This document shows, piece after piece, positions 39,135 to 47,941 of a stretch of 64,000 nt of DNA. The DNA lies in the NCBI RefSeq assembly GCF_900182665.1, contig NZ_FXTL01000001.1, forward strand, positions 310,001 to 374,000. The letters run 5' to 3'. Made by a program: the position numbers and the translations under genes. Below the pieces are notes generated by a model, which was given only the letters and a program-made list of their open reading frames with translations, searched no databases and had not been told where the DNA came from. The stretch comes from Propioniciclava tarda. Lineage in GTDB: Bacteria; Actinomycetota; Actinomycetes; Propionibacteriales; Propionibacteriaceae. Each line of letters starts with the position of its first letter. The first letter of the stretch is position 1.

Positions 39135-39587
39135 TCAGTCGCCGGACCCTCCAGCGAAGGCCGCGAGGTCGGCGTCCAGCAGGCCTTGGACATCGTCGGG
39201 GAACAGGGGGCACGACCGGTCCCCGACCGGACGCCACACGCACGGGATGGCCACGCCGTTGTCGTCGATGAAGCCGCCGCTGGGCGGGATCGGCGCGGGC
39301 TGCGGCAGGTCCGCGGCGAAGACGAACACGACCTCGTGGCCGGGGGCGTCCGCATAGACGAAGAGCTGCTCCACCACGCCCAAGAACCGAGGCGCGATCG
39401 TCACACCGACCTCCTCGGCCACCTCGCGGACCACCGCCGCGGCTGCCCGCTCGCCGAACTCGACGTGGCCGCCGATCAGGCGATGGAAGCGCTCGACGCG
39501 GCCCGGGTCCGAGCCGACCCACACCAGGTGGTGCGTCCGGTCGGCGTCGTAGAGCACGCAGTAGGCCTTCACCTTGATCTCAGGCAT
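39135..39587 (-). CDS. NUDIX hydrolase
   Basis: A 150-residue protein with a full NUDIX box (GGHVEFGERAAAAVVREVAEEVGV, residues 38-61, whose E-x-x-E-E ligands bind Mg). The GG of the box and the R-L-I lead-in suggest hydrolysis of a nucleoside-diphosphate-linked substrate; specificity is unknown. ATG 39587 has GGGAGG upstream. Confidence 0.88.
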   Translation of the reverse strand: MPEIKVKAYCVLYDADRTHHLVWVGSDPGRVERFHRLIGGHVEFGERAAAAVVREVAEEVGVTIAPRFLGVVEQLFVYADAPGHEVVFVFAADLPQPAPIPPSGGFIDDNGVAIPCVWRPVGDRSCPLFPDDVQGLLDADLAAFAGGSGD

Positions 39588-39870
39588 GTTTCCTCCCCGG
39601 CCGCTGATCCTAGGGGTGGGTTTCGTGGGGTGACCGCCACAAACGGGGGTCCAGCGGGGGTGATTGGGCCCGAGGCCGACTGAATCCTTCCCCTGGACCC
39701 GCAAATGTCGCGCACCTCACCATGGCCCGAGCATGCGCGGGCTGGGCCGGACGATTCGCTCCCCGAGCGGCCGGGGAGGTAGCATCTGCGTGCTTGGCTG
39801 GCTTTCGAGTCGGCCTCATCAATCAACTTCGGTGTCCGAGAGTCGGGCCCGGTCTCGGAGAGGTACAGGC

Positions 39871-39972
39871 GTGGGTTCTGTCATCAAGAAGCGTCGCAAG
39901 CGGATGGCCAAGAAGAAGCACCGCAAGCTGCTGAAGAAGACGCGCATCCAGCGTCGCCGCGCCGGCAAGTAG
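39871..39972 (+). CDS. Short basic ribosome-associated protein (AURKAIP1/COX24 domain, bS22 type)
   Basis: A 33-residue protein, mostly Lys and Arg ([20 protein letters not shown]), matching the tiny actinobacterial protein found bound to mycobacterial ribosomes and encoded near proC (Rv0500B). GTG 39871 with GAGAGG ten bases upstream. The preceding gap 39588-39870 contains no gene that I can see. Confidence 0.88.
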   Translation: MGSVIKKRRKRMAKKKHRKLLKKTRIQRRRAGK

Positions 39973-39985
39973 CCAGTTCGCGCCC

Positions 39986-40243
39986 GTGCCCGCCGTGATC
40001 GGCGACGGCACCGCCCGCGTGGTGGTGCTGGTGCGCACCGGGTGCCATCTCTGCGACGACGCTCAACGAATCATCGCGACGGTCTGCCAGGACACAGGGG
40101 ATTCCTGGCAGGCCGTCGACGTCGATTCTGACCCCGAACTGCGCTCGGCCTACACCGATCACGTGCCCGTCACGTTCGTCGACGGAGTCCAGCTGTCGCT
40201 GTGGTTCGTCGAGGCGGACGCCCTCCGCGCGGCCCTGACGTAG
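39986..40243 (+). CDS. Glutaredoxin-like protein (DUF836)
   Basis: An 85-residue thioredoxin-fold protein with the redox motif C-H-L-C at residues 20-23 and the cis-Pro strand HVPVTFVDG near residue 59. It starts 13 bases after the ribosomal peptide. It heads the cluster leading to cytochrome c maturation, consistent with a thiol-disulfide role, though its partner is unknown. Confidence 0.85.
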   Translation: MPAVIGDGTARVVVLVRTGCHLCDDAQRIIATVCQDTGDSWQAVDVDSDPELRSAYTDHVPVTFVDGVQLSLWFVEADALRAALT

Positions 40244-40290
40244 ACCCACGTATGGTGGGGCCACGGCGCCCCGGGTCGGAAGGAGAGGGA

Positions 40291-40941
40291 ATGGAACACA
40301 CCCTGGTTCACGTGTGCAGGCACGGTCAGGTCTACAACCCGAACCACGTCCTGTACGGACGCCTCCCCGGCTTCGGACTGTCCGATCTCGGACGCCAGAT
40401 GGCCGACCGCCTGGGCGAGTACTTCGCCGACCTGCCCATCACGCACCTGCGGGTGTCGCCGCTGCAGCGCGCCCGCGAGACCATGGCGCCCATCGCCGCC
40501 CGCCATCCCGAACTAGAACTGGTGGTCGACAACCGCATCATCGAGGCCGCCAACTCTCTCGAGGGCCAGGCGTTCGGACGCTTCAATCAGCGCCTGCTGC
40601 TGCCCCGCAACCTGATCCGCCTGCGCAACCCGCTGCGTCCGAGCTGGGGGGAGCCGTACGAGAAGGTCGCCCAGCGCATGCACGCCGCCATCGCGGACGC
40701 CGCCGCCGCGGCCGGCGTCGGTGGACGCGCGGTGCTCGTCAGCCACGAGCTGCCCATCTGGATGGCGCGGCTGTCGGCCGAGGGGCGTCCGCTGGTGCAC
40801 AACCCGGCCCAGCGGCAGGCGCGGCTGGCGTCCGTGACGACCTTCACGCTGATGGAAGGCCGCGTCGTCAAGGTCGACTACACCGAGCCCGCGGGTGGTC
40901 TGGTGCCGGCGCGCAAGAAGATCCTGCGTCCGGGGATGTGA
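40291..40941 (+). CDS. Histidine phosphatase family protein
   Basis: A 216-residue phosphoglycerate mutase-like phosphatase. The phospho-accepting His is in VCRHGQV (residue 11), with the partner R-L-P-G-x-x-L-S-D-L-G, the catalytic Glu near residue 92 and the second His in VSHELPIW near residue 151. An AAGGAGAGG site precedes the ATG. In mycobacteria a homologue sits at the head of the ccsX-ccdA-resB-ccsB genes, as here. Substrate unknown. Confidence 0.88.
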   Translation: MEHTLVHVCRHGQVYNPNHVLYGRLPGFGLSDLGRQMADRLGEYFADLPITHLRVSPLQRARETMAPIAARHPELELVVDNRIIEAANSLEGQAFGRFNQRLLLPRNLIRLRNPLRPSWGEPYEKVAQRMHAAIADAAAAAGVGGRAVLVSHELPIWMARLSAEGRPLVHNPAQRQARLASVTTFTLMEGRVVKVDYTEPAGGLVPARKKILRPGM

Positions 40942-40996
40942 GCGCGCCTTGCGTCGCTTCTTTCCCGGCCGAACGTTCCGCACCCCTGACTCCGGC

Positions 40997-41046
40997 GTTA
41001 ACAGCACGTGCACATCCCCACCTGGGCAGGTGAACGTGCTGCTAAC
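40997..41046 (+). promoter_or_regulatory. Inverted repeat at the start of the tlpA-like gene
   Basis: GTTAACAGCACGT and ACGTGCTGCTAAC pair at 12 of 13 positions with 24 bases between, and the proposed start codon (41030) lies inside the loop. It could be an operator, a terminator for the phosphatase gene, or a structure that hides the start. Confidence 0.5.
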
Positions 41047-41617
41047 GCGGTCAGAGGTCCGAGAGCGGGCCAAGGACGTTCGTCGGGTCGGTCCGATCTC
41101 ACTTGTCCTTGGACTGATGCTGGCCTTGGGGCTGACCGGCTGTGGGGCGTCCGGGGTGAACGAGGCGTCCCTGACGCGCGTGGAGCCCGCGCAGCGGGTC
41201 GCCGCGCCGCACATCACCGGCAAGACCCTCACCGGCACCGACTTCGACTCGGCGACCCTGAGGGGCGTCATCGTCTACAACGTCTGGGGCTCGTGGTGCG
41301 CACCCTGCCGCAAGGAGGCGCCCGCCCTGGCCGCCGCCGCCAAGGCGACCGCCGGTCGGGCCACGTTCGTCGGCATCAACACCCGCGACACCGGGACCGC
41401 CCAGGCGCTCGCGCTCGTGCGCGAGACGGGCACCACGTACGAGTCGGTCTTCGACCCCGACGGACGCCTCCTGCTGCTGTTCCCCTCGCTGCCGCCCAGC
41501 GCGATCCCGACGACGATCGTCGTCGACCCCCAGGGACGCATCGCGGCCCGGATCCTCGGCGAAACCACCCAGGCCACGCTCGTCGGCCTGGTCGAGGACG
41601 CGGCGGCCGGTCGATGA
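41030..41617 (+). CDS. TlpA-like thiol-disulfide lipoprotein for cytochrome c maturation
   Basis: A 195-residue exported thioredoxin-fold protein. A hydrophobic segment ends in lipobox GLTGC; the redox site W-C-A-P-C is near residue 90 and the cis-Pro loop reads IPTTIVV near residue 165. It would keep apocytochrome cysteines reduced outside the membrane, taking electrons from CcdA encoded next. The GTG at 41030 is the best start but lacks a good ribosome site and lies within an inverted repeat. The stop overlaps ccdA (ATGA). Confidence 0.87.
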   Translation: MNVLLTRSEVRERAKDVRRVGPISLVLGLMLALGLTGCGASGVNEASLTRVEPAQRVAAPHITGKTLTGTDFDSATLRGVIVYNVWGSWCAPCRKEAPALAAAAKATAGRATFVGINTRDTGTAQALALVRETGTTYESVFDPDGRLLLLFPSLPPSAIPTTIVVDPQGRIAARILGETTQATLVGLVEDAAAGR

Positions 41618-42384
41618 CCCCGCTCGACCTGGCCGGCTGGGTCCGGGACGCCATCGGCGGATCGATGCCCATCGCGATCCCCGTCGCGATGCTGGCCGGG
41701 CTGGCGTCCTTCTTCAGCCCCTGCGTCCTGCCGCTGCTGCCGGGCTACCTGTCGTACGCGACCGGGCTCGCGGCGTCCGACATCGTCGCCGGCAAAGCGG
41801 ACCGCAGCCGCGGACGCGTCCTGCTTGGCACCAGCCTGTTTGTCCTCGGCTTCGCTGCCGTCTTCGTCAGCCAAGGCGCGCTGTTCGGCGGGCTGGGCTC
41901 GATGCTGCACGCGTACCGGCGTCCGATCGACATCGTCGCCGGCGTGCTCGCGATCGTGCTCGGACTGATCTTCGCCGACCTCATCCCGCTCGGTCGGACG
42001 ACCGTGCGGCTGCAGGCCGCGCCACGATTCGGGGTGGCCGCCGCGCCGCTGCTCGGCGTGGTGTTCGGCATCGGCTGGACGCCCTGCATCGGGCCCGCGC
42101 TCGGCGTCGTGCTGACCCTCGCGATCGATCAGGCGACCGCCGCTCGCGGCGCCGTCCTGGCCGCGTTCTACGCGCTGGGGCTCGGGCTGCCGTTCCTGGC
42201 CTTCGGCCTCGCGTTCGGACGCCTCGCGCGCACGTTGACCTGGGTGAAGTCGCACCACCTCGTGCTGCAGCGGGTCGGGGGCGCGTTGATGGTGGCCGTC
42301 GGGCTGCTGCTTGCCACCGGGGGGTGGGACCTCATGATGGGCGTCCTGCGGCAGTGGGCGTCCGGCTTCGGGGCTCTGATCTGA
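41614..42384 (+). CDS. ccdA: Cytochrome c biogenesis protein CcdA
   Basis: A 256-residue membrane protein with six helices that passes electrons from cytoplasmic thioredoxin to exported thiol proteins. The two redox cysteines are visible in [16 protein letters not shown] near residue 35 and [12 protein letters not shown] near residue 155. It is coupled by overlap to the TlpA-like gene before and to resB after (TGATG). Confidence 0.93.
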   Translation: MTPLDLAGWVRDAIGGSMPIAIPVAMLAGLASFFSPCVLPLLPGYLSYATGLAASDIVAGKADRSRGRVLLGTSLFVLGFAAVFVSQGALFGGLGSMLHAYRRPIDIVAGVLAIVLGLIFADLIPLGRTTVRLQAAPRFGVAAAPLLGVVFGIGWTPCIGPALGVVLTLAIDQATAARGAVLAAFYALGLGLPFLAFGLAFGRLARTLTWVKSHHLVLQRVGGALMVAVGLLLATGGWDLMMGVLRQWASGFGALI

Positions 42385-44102
42385 TGGCGGCAGCCAAGGA
42401 CCCGAAGGCTTCGACCCCTCGACAAGCTCAGGACAGACCAAGCTCAGCCAGCGAGGGTGGAGTTACTGGGTCGCGTCGTTCCTCAGACGCGCCACCGATG
42501 AAGCCGGTCGAGTTCCTCCGGTTCCTCTGGACCCAGCTCACCAGCATGCGCACGGCGCTCGTCCTGCTGTTCGCGCTGATGATCGCCGCGGTGCCTGGCT
42601 CGCTCGGACCCAAGATCCTGCCGCAGCGTCCGAACAACCCGGTGCTGGTCCGCGAGTGGATCGCCGCGCGCCCCGAACTCGGCGCCGTCTTCGACCGCCT
42701 CGGCCTGTTCGACGTGTACGGCTCGCCGTGGTTCGCGTCCATCTACCTGCTGCTGCTGGTGTCGCTCGTCGGGTGCATCGTGCCTCGCATCGCCGTCTAC
42801 GCGCGAGCCGTCCGGGCCATGCCGCCCGGCGTCCCGAAGCGGCTCGACAAGCTGGCCGAGCGCGCGTCCGGACCGACGCGACTCTCGGCGTCCGACGCTT
42901 TGGACGCCGGCGAGCGTTGGCTCGTCGCCGGGCGGTATCGGGTGCGGCGGCAGGGCAACGAACTGTCCGGCGAGATCGGCTACCTGCGCGAGCTGGGCAA
43001 CCTGGCGTTCCATGTGAGCATCCTGGGGGTGCTGGCGGGCATCGCGGTCAGCTCGCTGTTCGGCTACAAGGGGTCGGTGATCGCGGTGGAGGGGTCCGCG
43101 TTCAGCAACACCCTCAGCCAGTACGACGACTTCGCGGCCGGGGCGTTCTTCAAGGCGTCCGCCCTGCCGCCGTTCACGCTGTGGGTCGACAAGTTCGACG
43201 TCAGCTTCGAGCGCGGGAGCGTCCAGCACGGGGCGGCACGTCAGTTCCAGGTCACCGGACGCCTCGCCGGCCCCGCCGAGGAGCCGCGTCCGACGATCCT
43301 CGAGGTGAACACGCCGGTGATCCTGGGCTCGTCGATGGTCAACCTGATCGGCCACGGCTACGCGCCGATCGTCACCGTGACGGACCCGTCCGGCGCGGTC
43401 GCCTACTCAGGCCCGGTCGTGTTCCTGCCGCAGGACGGCAACTTCACCTCGCTCGGCGTCATCAAGGCCCCGGACGCTCGCCCGCAGCGCCTCGCGTTCG
43501 ACTCGATCTTCGTGCCCAGCCAGTCGACGGCGTCCGGTGTGGGTCCGCGGTCGACGTTCCCGGACGCGGACAATCCGACCTTGTGGGGCACGGTTTGGAC
43601 CGCCCCACCGAAGGTCGAGACCGGACGCCCCGAGAACGTCTACTCGTTGGACAAGACCGAGTTCACCCAGGTGATGGACGGCGCCGTGCCGGCATCCTTC
43701 CGGCTGGCCGTCGGGGCGAGCTACACGGTGCCGGACGGGTCCAAGATCACCTTCGACTCGTGGAAGCGCTGGACGAAGCTGCAGGTCTCGTCCACCCCCG
43801 GACTTCCGATCGTCTACGGCTCGATCGGGGTCGCCGTCCTTGCGCTGATGCTGTCGCTCTTCGGCAAACCCCGGCGGATCTTCGCCAGAGTCACGGACGC
43901 CGACGGCGTCCGGTCTGTCGACGTCGGCGGGCTGGACCGGGCCGAGTCGCGCGCCGGACTCGGCGACGCCGTCGCCGGACTGGCCGACGCGATGGGGGCG
44001 TCGGTCTCTGTGATGGGCGTCAGCGGGGAACCGGCGCCTGGTCGTCGCGGCACGAAGTCTCAATTAACGCTGGCGGGGGAGCAGTTGGAGGAGTCCGAAT
44101 GA
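42384..44102 (+). CDS. resB: Cytochrome c biogenesis protein ResB
   Basis: Half of the system II cytochrome c synthase that attaches heme to apocytochrome c outside the membrane. The 572 residues have a polar N-terminus, three early membrane helices (first near residue 55), a large exported domain and a last helix near residue 480. The first 40 residues are encoded by a copy of a family 2 palindromic repeat, so a mobile-looking element supplies coding sequence here. An in-frame ATG at 42498 (MKPVEFLRF) would give a more typical start, so the real start may be there. It overlaps ccsB by four bases. Confidence 0.9.
   Translation: MAAAKDPKASTPRQAQDRPSSASEGGVTGSRRSSDAPPMKPVEFLRFLWTQLTSMRTALVLLFALMIAAVPGSLGPKILPQRPNNPVLVREWIAARPELGAVFDRLGLFDVYGSPWFASIYLLLLVSLVGCIVPRIAVYARAVRAMPPGVPKRLDKLAERASGPTRLSASDALDAGERWLVAGRYRVRRQGNELSGEIGYLRELGNLAFHVSILGVLAGIAVSSLFGYKGSVIAVEGSAFSNTLSQYDDFAAGAFFKASALPPFTLWVDKFDVSFERGSVQHGAARQFQVTGRLAGPAEEPRPTILEVNTPVILGSSMVNLIGHGYAPIVTVTDPSGAVAYSGPVVFLPQDGNFTSLGVIKAPDARPQRLAFDSIFVPSQSTASGVGPRSTFPDADNPTLWGTVWTAPPKVETGRPENVYSLDKTEFTQVMDGAVPASFRLAVGASYTVPDGSKITFDSWKRWTKLQVSSTPGLPIVYGSIGVAVLALMLSLFGKPRRIFARVTDADGVRSVDVGGLDRAESRAGLGDAVAGLADAMGASVSVMGVSGEPAPGRRGTKSQLTLAGEQLEESE
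42406..42455 (+). repeat. Palindromic repeat, family 2, copy inside resB
   Basis: Contains GCTTCGACCCCTCGACAAGC, then TCAGGACAG and AAGCTCAGCCAGCG, the same core words as the copies at 39070 and 49772. It is read in frame near the resB N-terminus with no stop. Confidence 0.65.
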
Positions 44103-45055
44103 ACTTGGCCTACTTCTCGTCCCTGGCGATGGTCACCGCGACGGTGATCTACCTGGTGGCCTTGACGGCGCATGCCGCCGAGTGGGCGTCCGCGCGTCGC
44201 GTCGACGCGGGGCCGTCGACGACGGACGGTTCGCCCGCGGCGTCATCCGCGACCAGCTCAACGGCAGGCACCGCCGCGCGTCGCGATCGCATCGCCGCCG
44301 ACCTGACCCGCGTCGACCGCTTCGGCCGGATGGGGCTGGCACTGACCGCGGTCGGCGCGGCGCTGCACGTCGCGGGCGTGGTCCTTCGCGGGCTCGCGGC
44401 GGGGCGTCCGCCCTGGGGCAACATGTACGAGTTCGTGAGCTCGACGCTGGCGATCCTCGTGGTCGGGTACCTAGTGCTGGTGTGGCTAGGCAAGATGCGC
44501 TGGCTGGGCCTGCCCGTGACGCTGCTGCTGTCGGTCGGTCTGGGGCTCGCGGTCACCGTCTTCTACGTCGCGGTCGCGCCCCTGGTGCCCGCGCTGCACT
44601 CGGTGTGGTTCGTGATCCACATCATCGCGGCGGCCACGGCCGGGGCGATGTTCAACGTCGGCGGACTCGCGTCCGTGCTGTACCTGCTGCGGACGCGAGC
44701 CGAGCGGCGCGGCACCGTCCGGGGCTACGTGGTCCGCCTGCCTCAGCCCGAGGTGCTCGACCGGGTGGCCTACCGCGCGGTCGCCTTCGCCTTCCCGCTG
44801 TGGACGTTCACCATCGCCGCCGGGTCCATCTGGGCCGAGTACGCGTGGGGACGCTACTGGGGCTGGGATCCCAAGGAGACCTGGTCCCTGGTGACGTGGG
44901 TCGTCTACGCCGCCTACCTGCACGCCCGCGCGACCGCCGGCTGGAAGGGACGTCGCGCCGCCTGGCTCGGCGTCGTCGGGGTGGCCATGTTCTGGTGGAA
45001 CTTCGTCGGCATCAACCTGCTGGTCTCGGGCCTACACAGCTACGCGGGCATCTGA
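44099..45055 (+). CDS. ccsB: Cytochrome c biogenesis protein CcsB (ResC)
   Basis: The heme-handling partner of ResB. The 318 residues have eight or so membrane helices and the tryptophan-rich heme motif WGWDPKETWSLVTW near residue 258, with conserved flanking His residues (one near 176 in VWFVIHI, one near 313). A 35-residue Ser/Thr/Ala-rich cytoplasmic loop follows helix 1. It is the end of the operon: a 257-base gap follows. Confidence 0.92.
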   Translation: MNLAYFSSLAMVTATVIYLVALTAHAAEWASARRVDAGPSTTDGSPAASSATSSTAGTAARRDRIAADLTRVDRFGRMGLALTAVGAALHVAGVVLRGLAAGRPPWGNMYEFVSSTLAILVVGYLVLVWLGKMRWLGLPVTLLLSVGLGLAVTVFYVAVAPLVPALHSVWFVIHIIAAATAGAMFNVGGLASVLYLLRTRAERRGTVRGYVVRLPQPEVLDRVAYRAVAFAFPLWTFTIAAGSIWAEYAWGRYWGWDPKETWSLVTWVVYAAYLHARATAGWKGRRAAWLGVVGVAMFWWNFVGINLLVSGLHSYAGI

Positions 45056-45271
45056 GTCGGTCGTCAACCACACCCGTCCGGCCCGTCCGCACTGCTCCGC
45101 GCGCGCCTGCAGGCGGCTGCCTGGACGGGGTCGGCGACGAACGAGGCCGCGGCGTCGACCTTCGGCCCTGTGCGGATCCGGACGGTTGCCTCGTGACCGC
45201 CCGGATCAGGAGACGGCCACCAGGGTCAGGCACGACCGCAGCCGCCGAGGCGTCCGATGACGATCTCCTTC

Positions 45272-45283
45272 GTGAGCGCTAAC
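45272..45283. promoter_or_regulatory. LacI-type operator upstream of the lacI-like gene
   Basis: GTGAGCGCTAAC is a near-palindrome with the central CG typical of LacI-family sites and lies 29 bases before the regulator start, consistent with autoregulation. The rest of 45056-45312 shows no gene. Confidence 0.5.
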
Positions 45284-45312
45284 GTATGCGCCGAGACAAG
45301 GAGGCGTCCGCG

Positions 45313-46344
45313 ATGGCGACGATGGCTGCCGGCGACGAGCCCCGCAACGCGACCATCTACACCGTCGCCGAGCGCGCGGGTGTCAGCCACCAGACCGTCT
45401 CGCGCTACCTCAAGGGCGAGTCGCTGCGTCCGAAGAATCGGGACGCCGTCGTCGCGGCCCTCGCCGACCTCGACTACCAGGTGAACGACATCGCGCGCAC
45501 GCTGGCCACCAAGAAGCCCGGACGCATCGGCGCGTTCGTTTTCGACGTCGACGACTGGGCGCCGTAGCGGGTGCTGGCGGGCGCTGCCGAGGCGGCCCGG
45601 GCCGAGGGCTACATCCTTGACATCGTCCGGCTGGACCCGTCGGACGGGGCGTCCATCGATGCGGCGCTGTCGATGATGAACCGGACCATGCTCGCCGGCG
45701 TCGTCGTCATTTCGTCGTCCGACAAGCTGCTGTCCCGGCTCGACCTCGACCGGCTCAAGGTGCCGTGGGTGGTCGAGGCCGAGCCGGAGCTGGCCGCCGG
45801 CTCCCCGAGGGCCCTGGACCACCCGTTCGCCCAAGTCGTCACGCATTTGGCCGACCTCGGTCACAAGCGCTTCTTCCACATCGGCGGCCCGTTGACCTGG
45901 CTCGCCGGACGCAACCGCCTGCTGGCCTATCGCGAGGTGCTGGCCCGCCGCGGCCTGGTGAACACTGGCGAGACGACGGGGGAGTGGGGTGCGGCGTCCG
46001 GCTACGAGGCGATGGCGTCCTACCCGCTGGACGCCGCCCCGACCGCCATCGTCGCCGCCAGCGATCAGCTCGCCCTCGGTGCCCTCTACTGGCTGCACGA
46101 GCGGGGCGTCCGGGTGCCGGCCGACGTCAGCATCTCCGGCTACGACGGCATCGCCGACGCCGAGTTCTACTCGCCGCCCCTGACCACGATGGCGGTCGAC
46201 TTCGCGCTGCTGGGCCGCAACACCGTCCACGCGCTGCTGAGCCGCCAGGGCGTCGGTGGGCGTCCGGACCTGGGTCTGCCGGTCGCCCGGCTGGTCCCGC
46301 GGATCTCCACCGGACGCCCCGGGCGCGGCATCCGCGTGGGCTGA
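45313..46344 (+). pseudogene. LacI family transcriptional regulator with an in-frame nonsense codon
   Basis: The N-terminal helix-turn-helix and hinge are intact (TIYTVAERAGVSHQTVSRYL, then VNDIARTLATKKPGRIGAF). After residue 84 a TAG at 45565-45567 interrupts the frame. The same frame then continues without gap through a complete effector domain to residue 343, ending PRISTGRPGRGI. A single C-to-T change in a CAG codon explains it. ATG 45313 is preferred to 45286 because AAGGAGG lies seven bases upstream. As it stands the cell would make only the DNA-binding headpiece, which normally binds weakly without the dimerising domain. Confidence 0.85.
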
Positions 46345-46416
46345 GTTCGCGGGCTCTCCAGGCCGCCACCAGGAAACACATGTTCAGTCCGATGAACCTC
46401 TTGCCGTCCCGAAACT

Positions 46417-46428
46417 GTTACCGGTAAC
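46417..46428. promoter_or_regulatory. Perfect palindromic operator before the ABC transporter
   Basis: GTTACCGGTAAC is a 12-base perfect palindrome of LacI-family style, 155 bases upstream of the binding-protein gene. It differs in its centre from the site at 45272. The region 46345-46582 otherwise lacks features. Confidence 0.55.
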
Positions 46429-46582
46429 GTTTCGCCAACGCTCGCTCCTACAAGACGTCGCCGACCTCGCCGACGACGCCCCAACGCCTGTGGCCCCTGT
46501 TTCGCGCCCGAGCCGTGGCCCACGGTTTCATCTCGTTCTTCCGCCTCAACCACGGTGTCCCTCCAACGAAAGTAGGCAAGCC

Positions 46583-47941
46583 ATGTCACGTCCGCAGACC
46601 GAAGCCGAGTACCTCGCCCGGTTCCCTGTCTCCCCGATCTCCGGCTTCTCCCGCCGCACGCTGCTGGGCGGCGCGCTGGCCGCCGGTGCGCTCGGCCTCG
46701 CCGGCTGCGCGTCCGGCTCGACGCCCGCGGCGTCCGGCTCGGCCGCTGGTGGCGGCGCTGCCGCCGCGCTCGGCGACATCACGTTCGGCAACAACCAGGC
46801 CGACCCCGTGCCGAAGGCCGCCATCGAGGCCGCCGCGAAGGCCTTCCAGGATGCGAACCCGGGCGCGAACGTGAAGTTCAACACCGTCGCGCACACGACG
46901 TTCCAGGAGAACATCAACAACTACCTGCAGGGCTCCCCGGACGACACCTTCGGCTGGTTCGCCGGCTACCGCGCCCGCTTCTTCGCCAACAAGGGCCTCG
47001 TCGGCGACATCTCCGACGTCTACAAGGCCACCGCCGGCATCCCGGACTCGCTGAAGAAGGCCTGCTCGACCGAGGACGGCAGCAAGCAGATCGTCATGCC
47101 GGCCCACTATTACCCGTGGGTCGTGCTCTACAAGAAGTCCGTCTTCACCAAGAACGGCTACACCGTCCCGAAGACCTTGGACGAGCTCAAGGCCCTCGGC
47201 GACAAGATGAAGGCCGCCAACATGACCCCCTTCGCGTTCTGCGACAAGGACGGCTGGGAGGCCATGGGCATGTTCGACATCCTGAACATGCGCGTCAACG
47301 GCTACGACTACCACATCAGCCTGATGTCCGGTAAGGAAGACTGGTCCGGCGACAAGGTCGTCAAGGTGTTCGACACCTGGAAGGGCCTGCTGCCGTACCT
47401 GCAGGCCGACTCCCTGGGCCGTAGCTGGCAGGAGGCCGCGCAGGCGCTCCAGAAGGACCAGGCGGGCATGTACTACCTCGGCACCTTCGCCGCGCAGCAG
47501 TTCGCCAAGGGCGCCGAGCAGGACGACCTCGACTTCTTCACGTTCCCCGAGATCGACTCCAACATCGGCTCCGGCGCGATCGAGGCCCCGACCGACGGCT
47601 ACATGATGAGAAAGAGTCCGAAGAACGAGGCCGGCGCCAAGAAGTGGCTGGGCTTCCTCGGCGGCGCCAAGGCCCAGGACATCCTCGTCCAGGCCGATCC
47701 CTCGGTCATCGCGATCAGCGGCCAGGCCGACGTGGCCAAGTACACCGGCCTGCAGACCAAGATGCTCAACCTGCTGAAGAACGCCACGGAGGTCTCGCTG
47801 TTCCTCGACCGCGACAGCCGTCCGGACTTCGCCTCCACCGTGATGGGCCCTGCCATCCAGAGCTTCATCAAGAACCCGAACGACATCGCTACGATCCTGA
47901 AGAACGTCGAGGCGCAGAAGAAGTCGATCTTCGCGTCATGA
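46583..47941 (+). CDS. Sugar ABC transporter, substrate-binding lipoprotein
   Basis: A 452-residue binding protein. A long n-region with twin arginine (SRRTLLGG) precedes lipobox GLAGC with Cys at residue 42, then an Ala/Gly/Ser linker. The mature domain is of the family 1 solute-binding type, with many aromatic residues (HYYPWVVLYKK near 175). Neighbouring beta-galactosidase suggests a galactoside or a beta-linked oligosaccharide as ligand. The stop overlaps the next ATG (ATGA). Confidence 0.9.
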   Translation: MSRPQTEAEYLARFPVSPISGFSRRTLLGGALAAGALGLAGCASGSTPAASGSAAGGGAAAALGDITFGNNQADPVPKAAIEAAAKAFQDANPGANVKFNTVAHTTFQENINNYLQGSPDDTFGWFAGYRARFFANKGLVGDISDVYKATAGIPDSLKKACSTEDGSKQIVMPAHYYPWVVLYKKSVFTKNGYTVPKTLDELKALGDKMKAANMTPFAFCDKDGWEAMGMFDILNMRVNGYDYHISLMSGKEDWSGDKVVKVFDTWKGLLPYLQADSLGRSWQEAAQALQKDQAGMYYLGTFAAQQFAKGAEQDDLDFFTFPEIDSNIGSGAIEAPTDGYMMRKSPKNEAGAKKWLGFLGGAKAQDILVQADPSVIAISGQADVAKYTGLQTKMLNLLKNATEVSLFLDRDSRPDFASTVMGPAIQSFIKNPNDIATILKNVEAQKKSIFAS

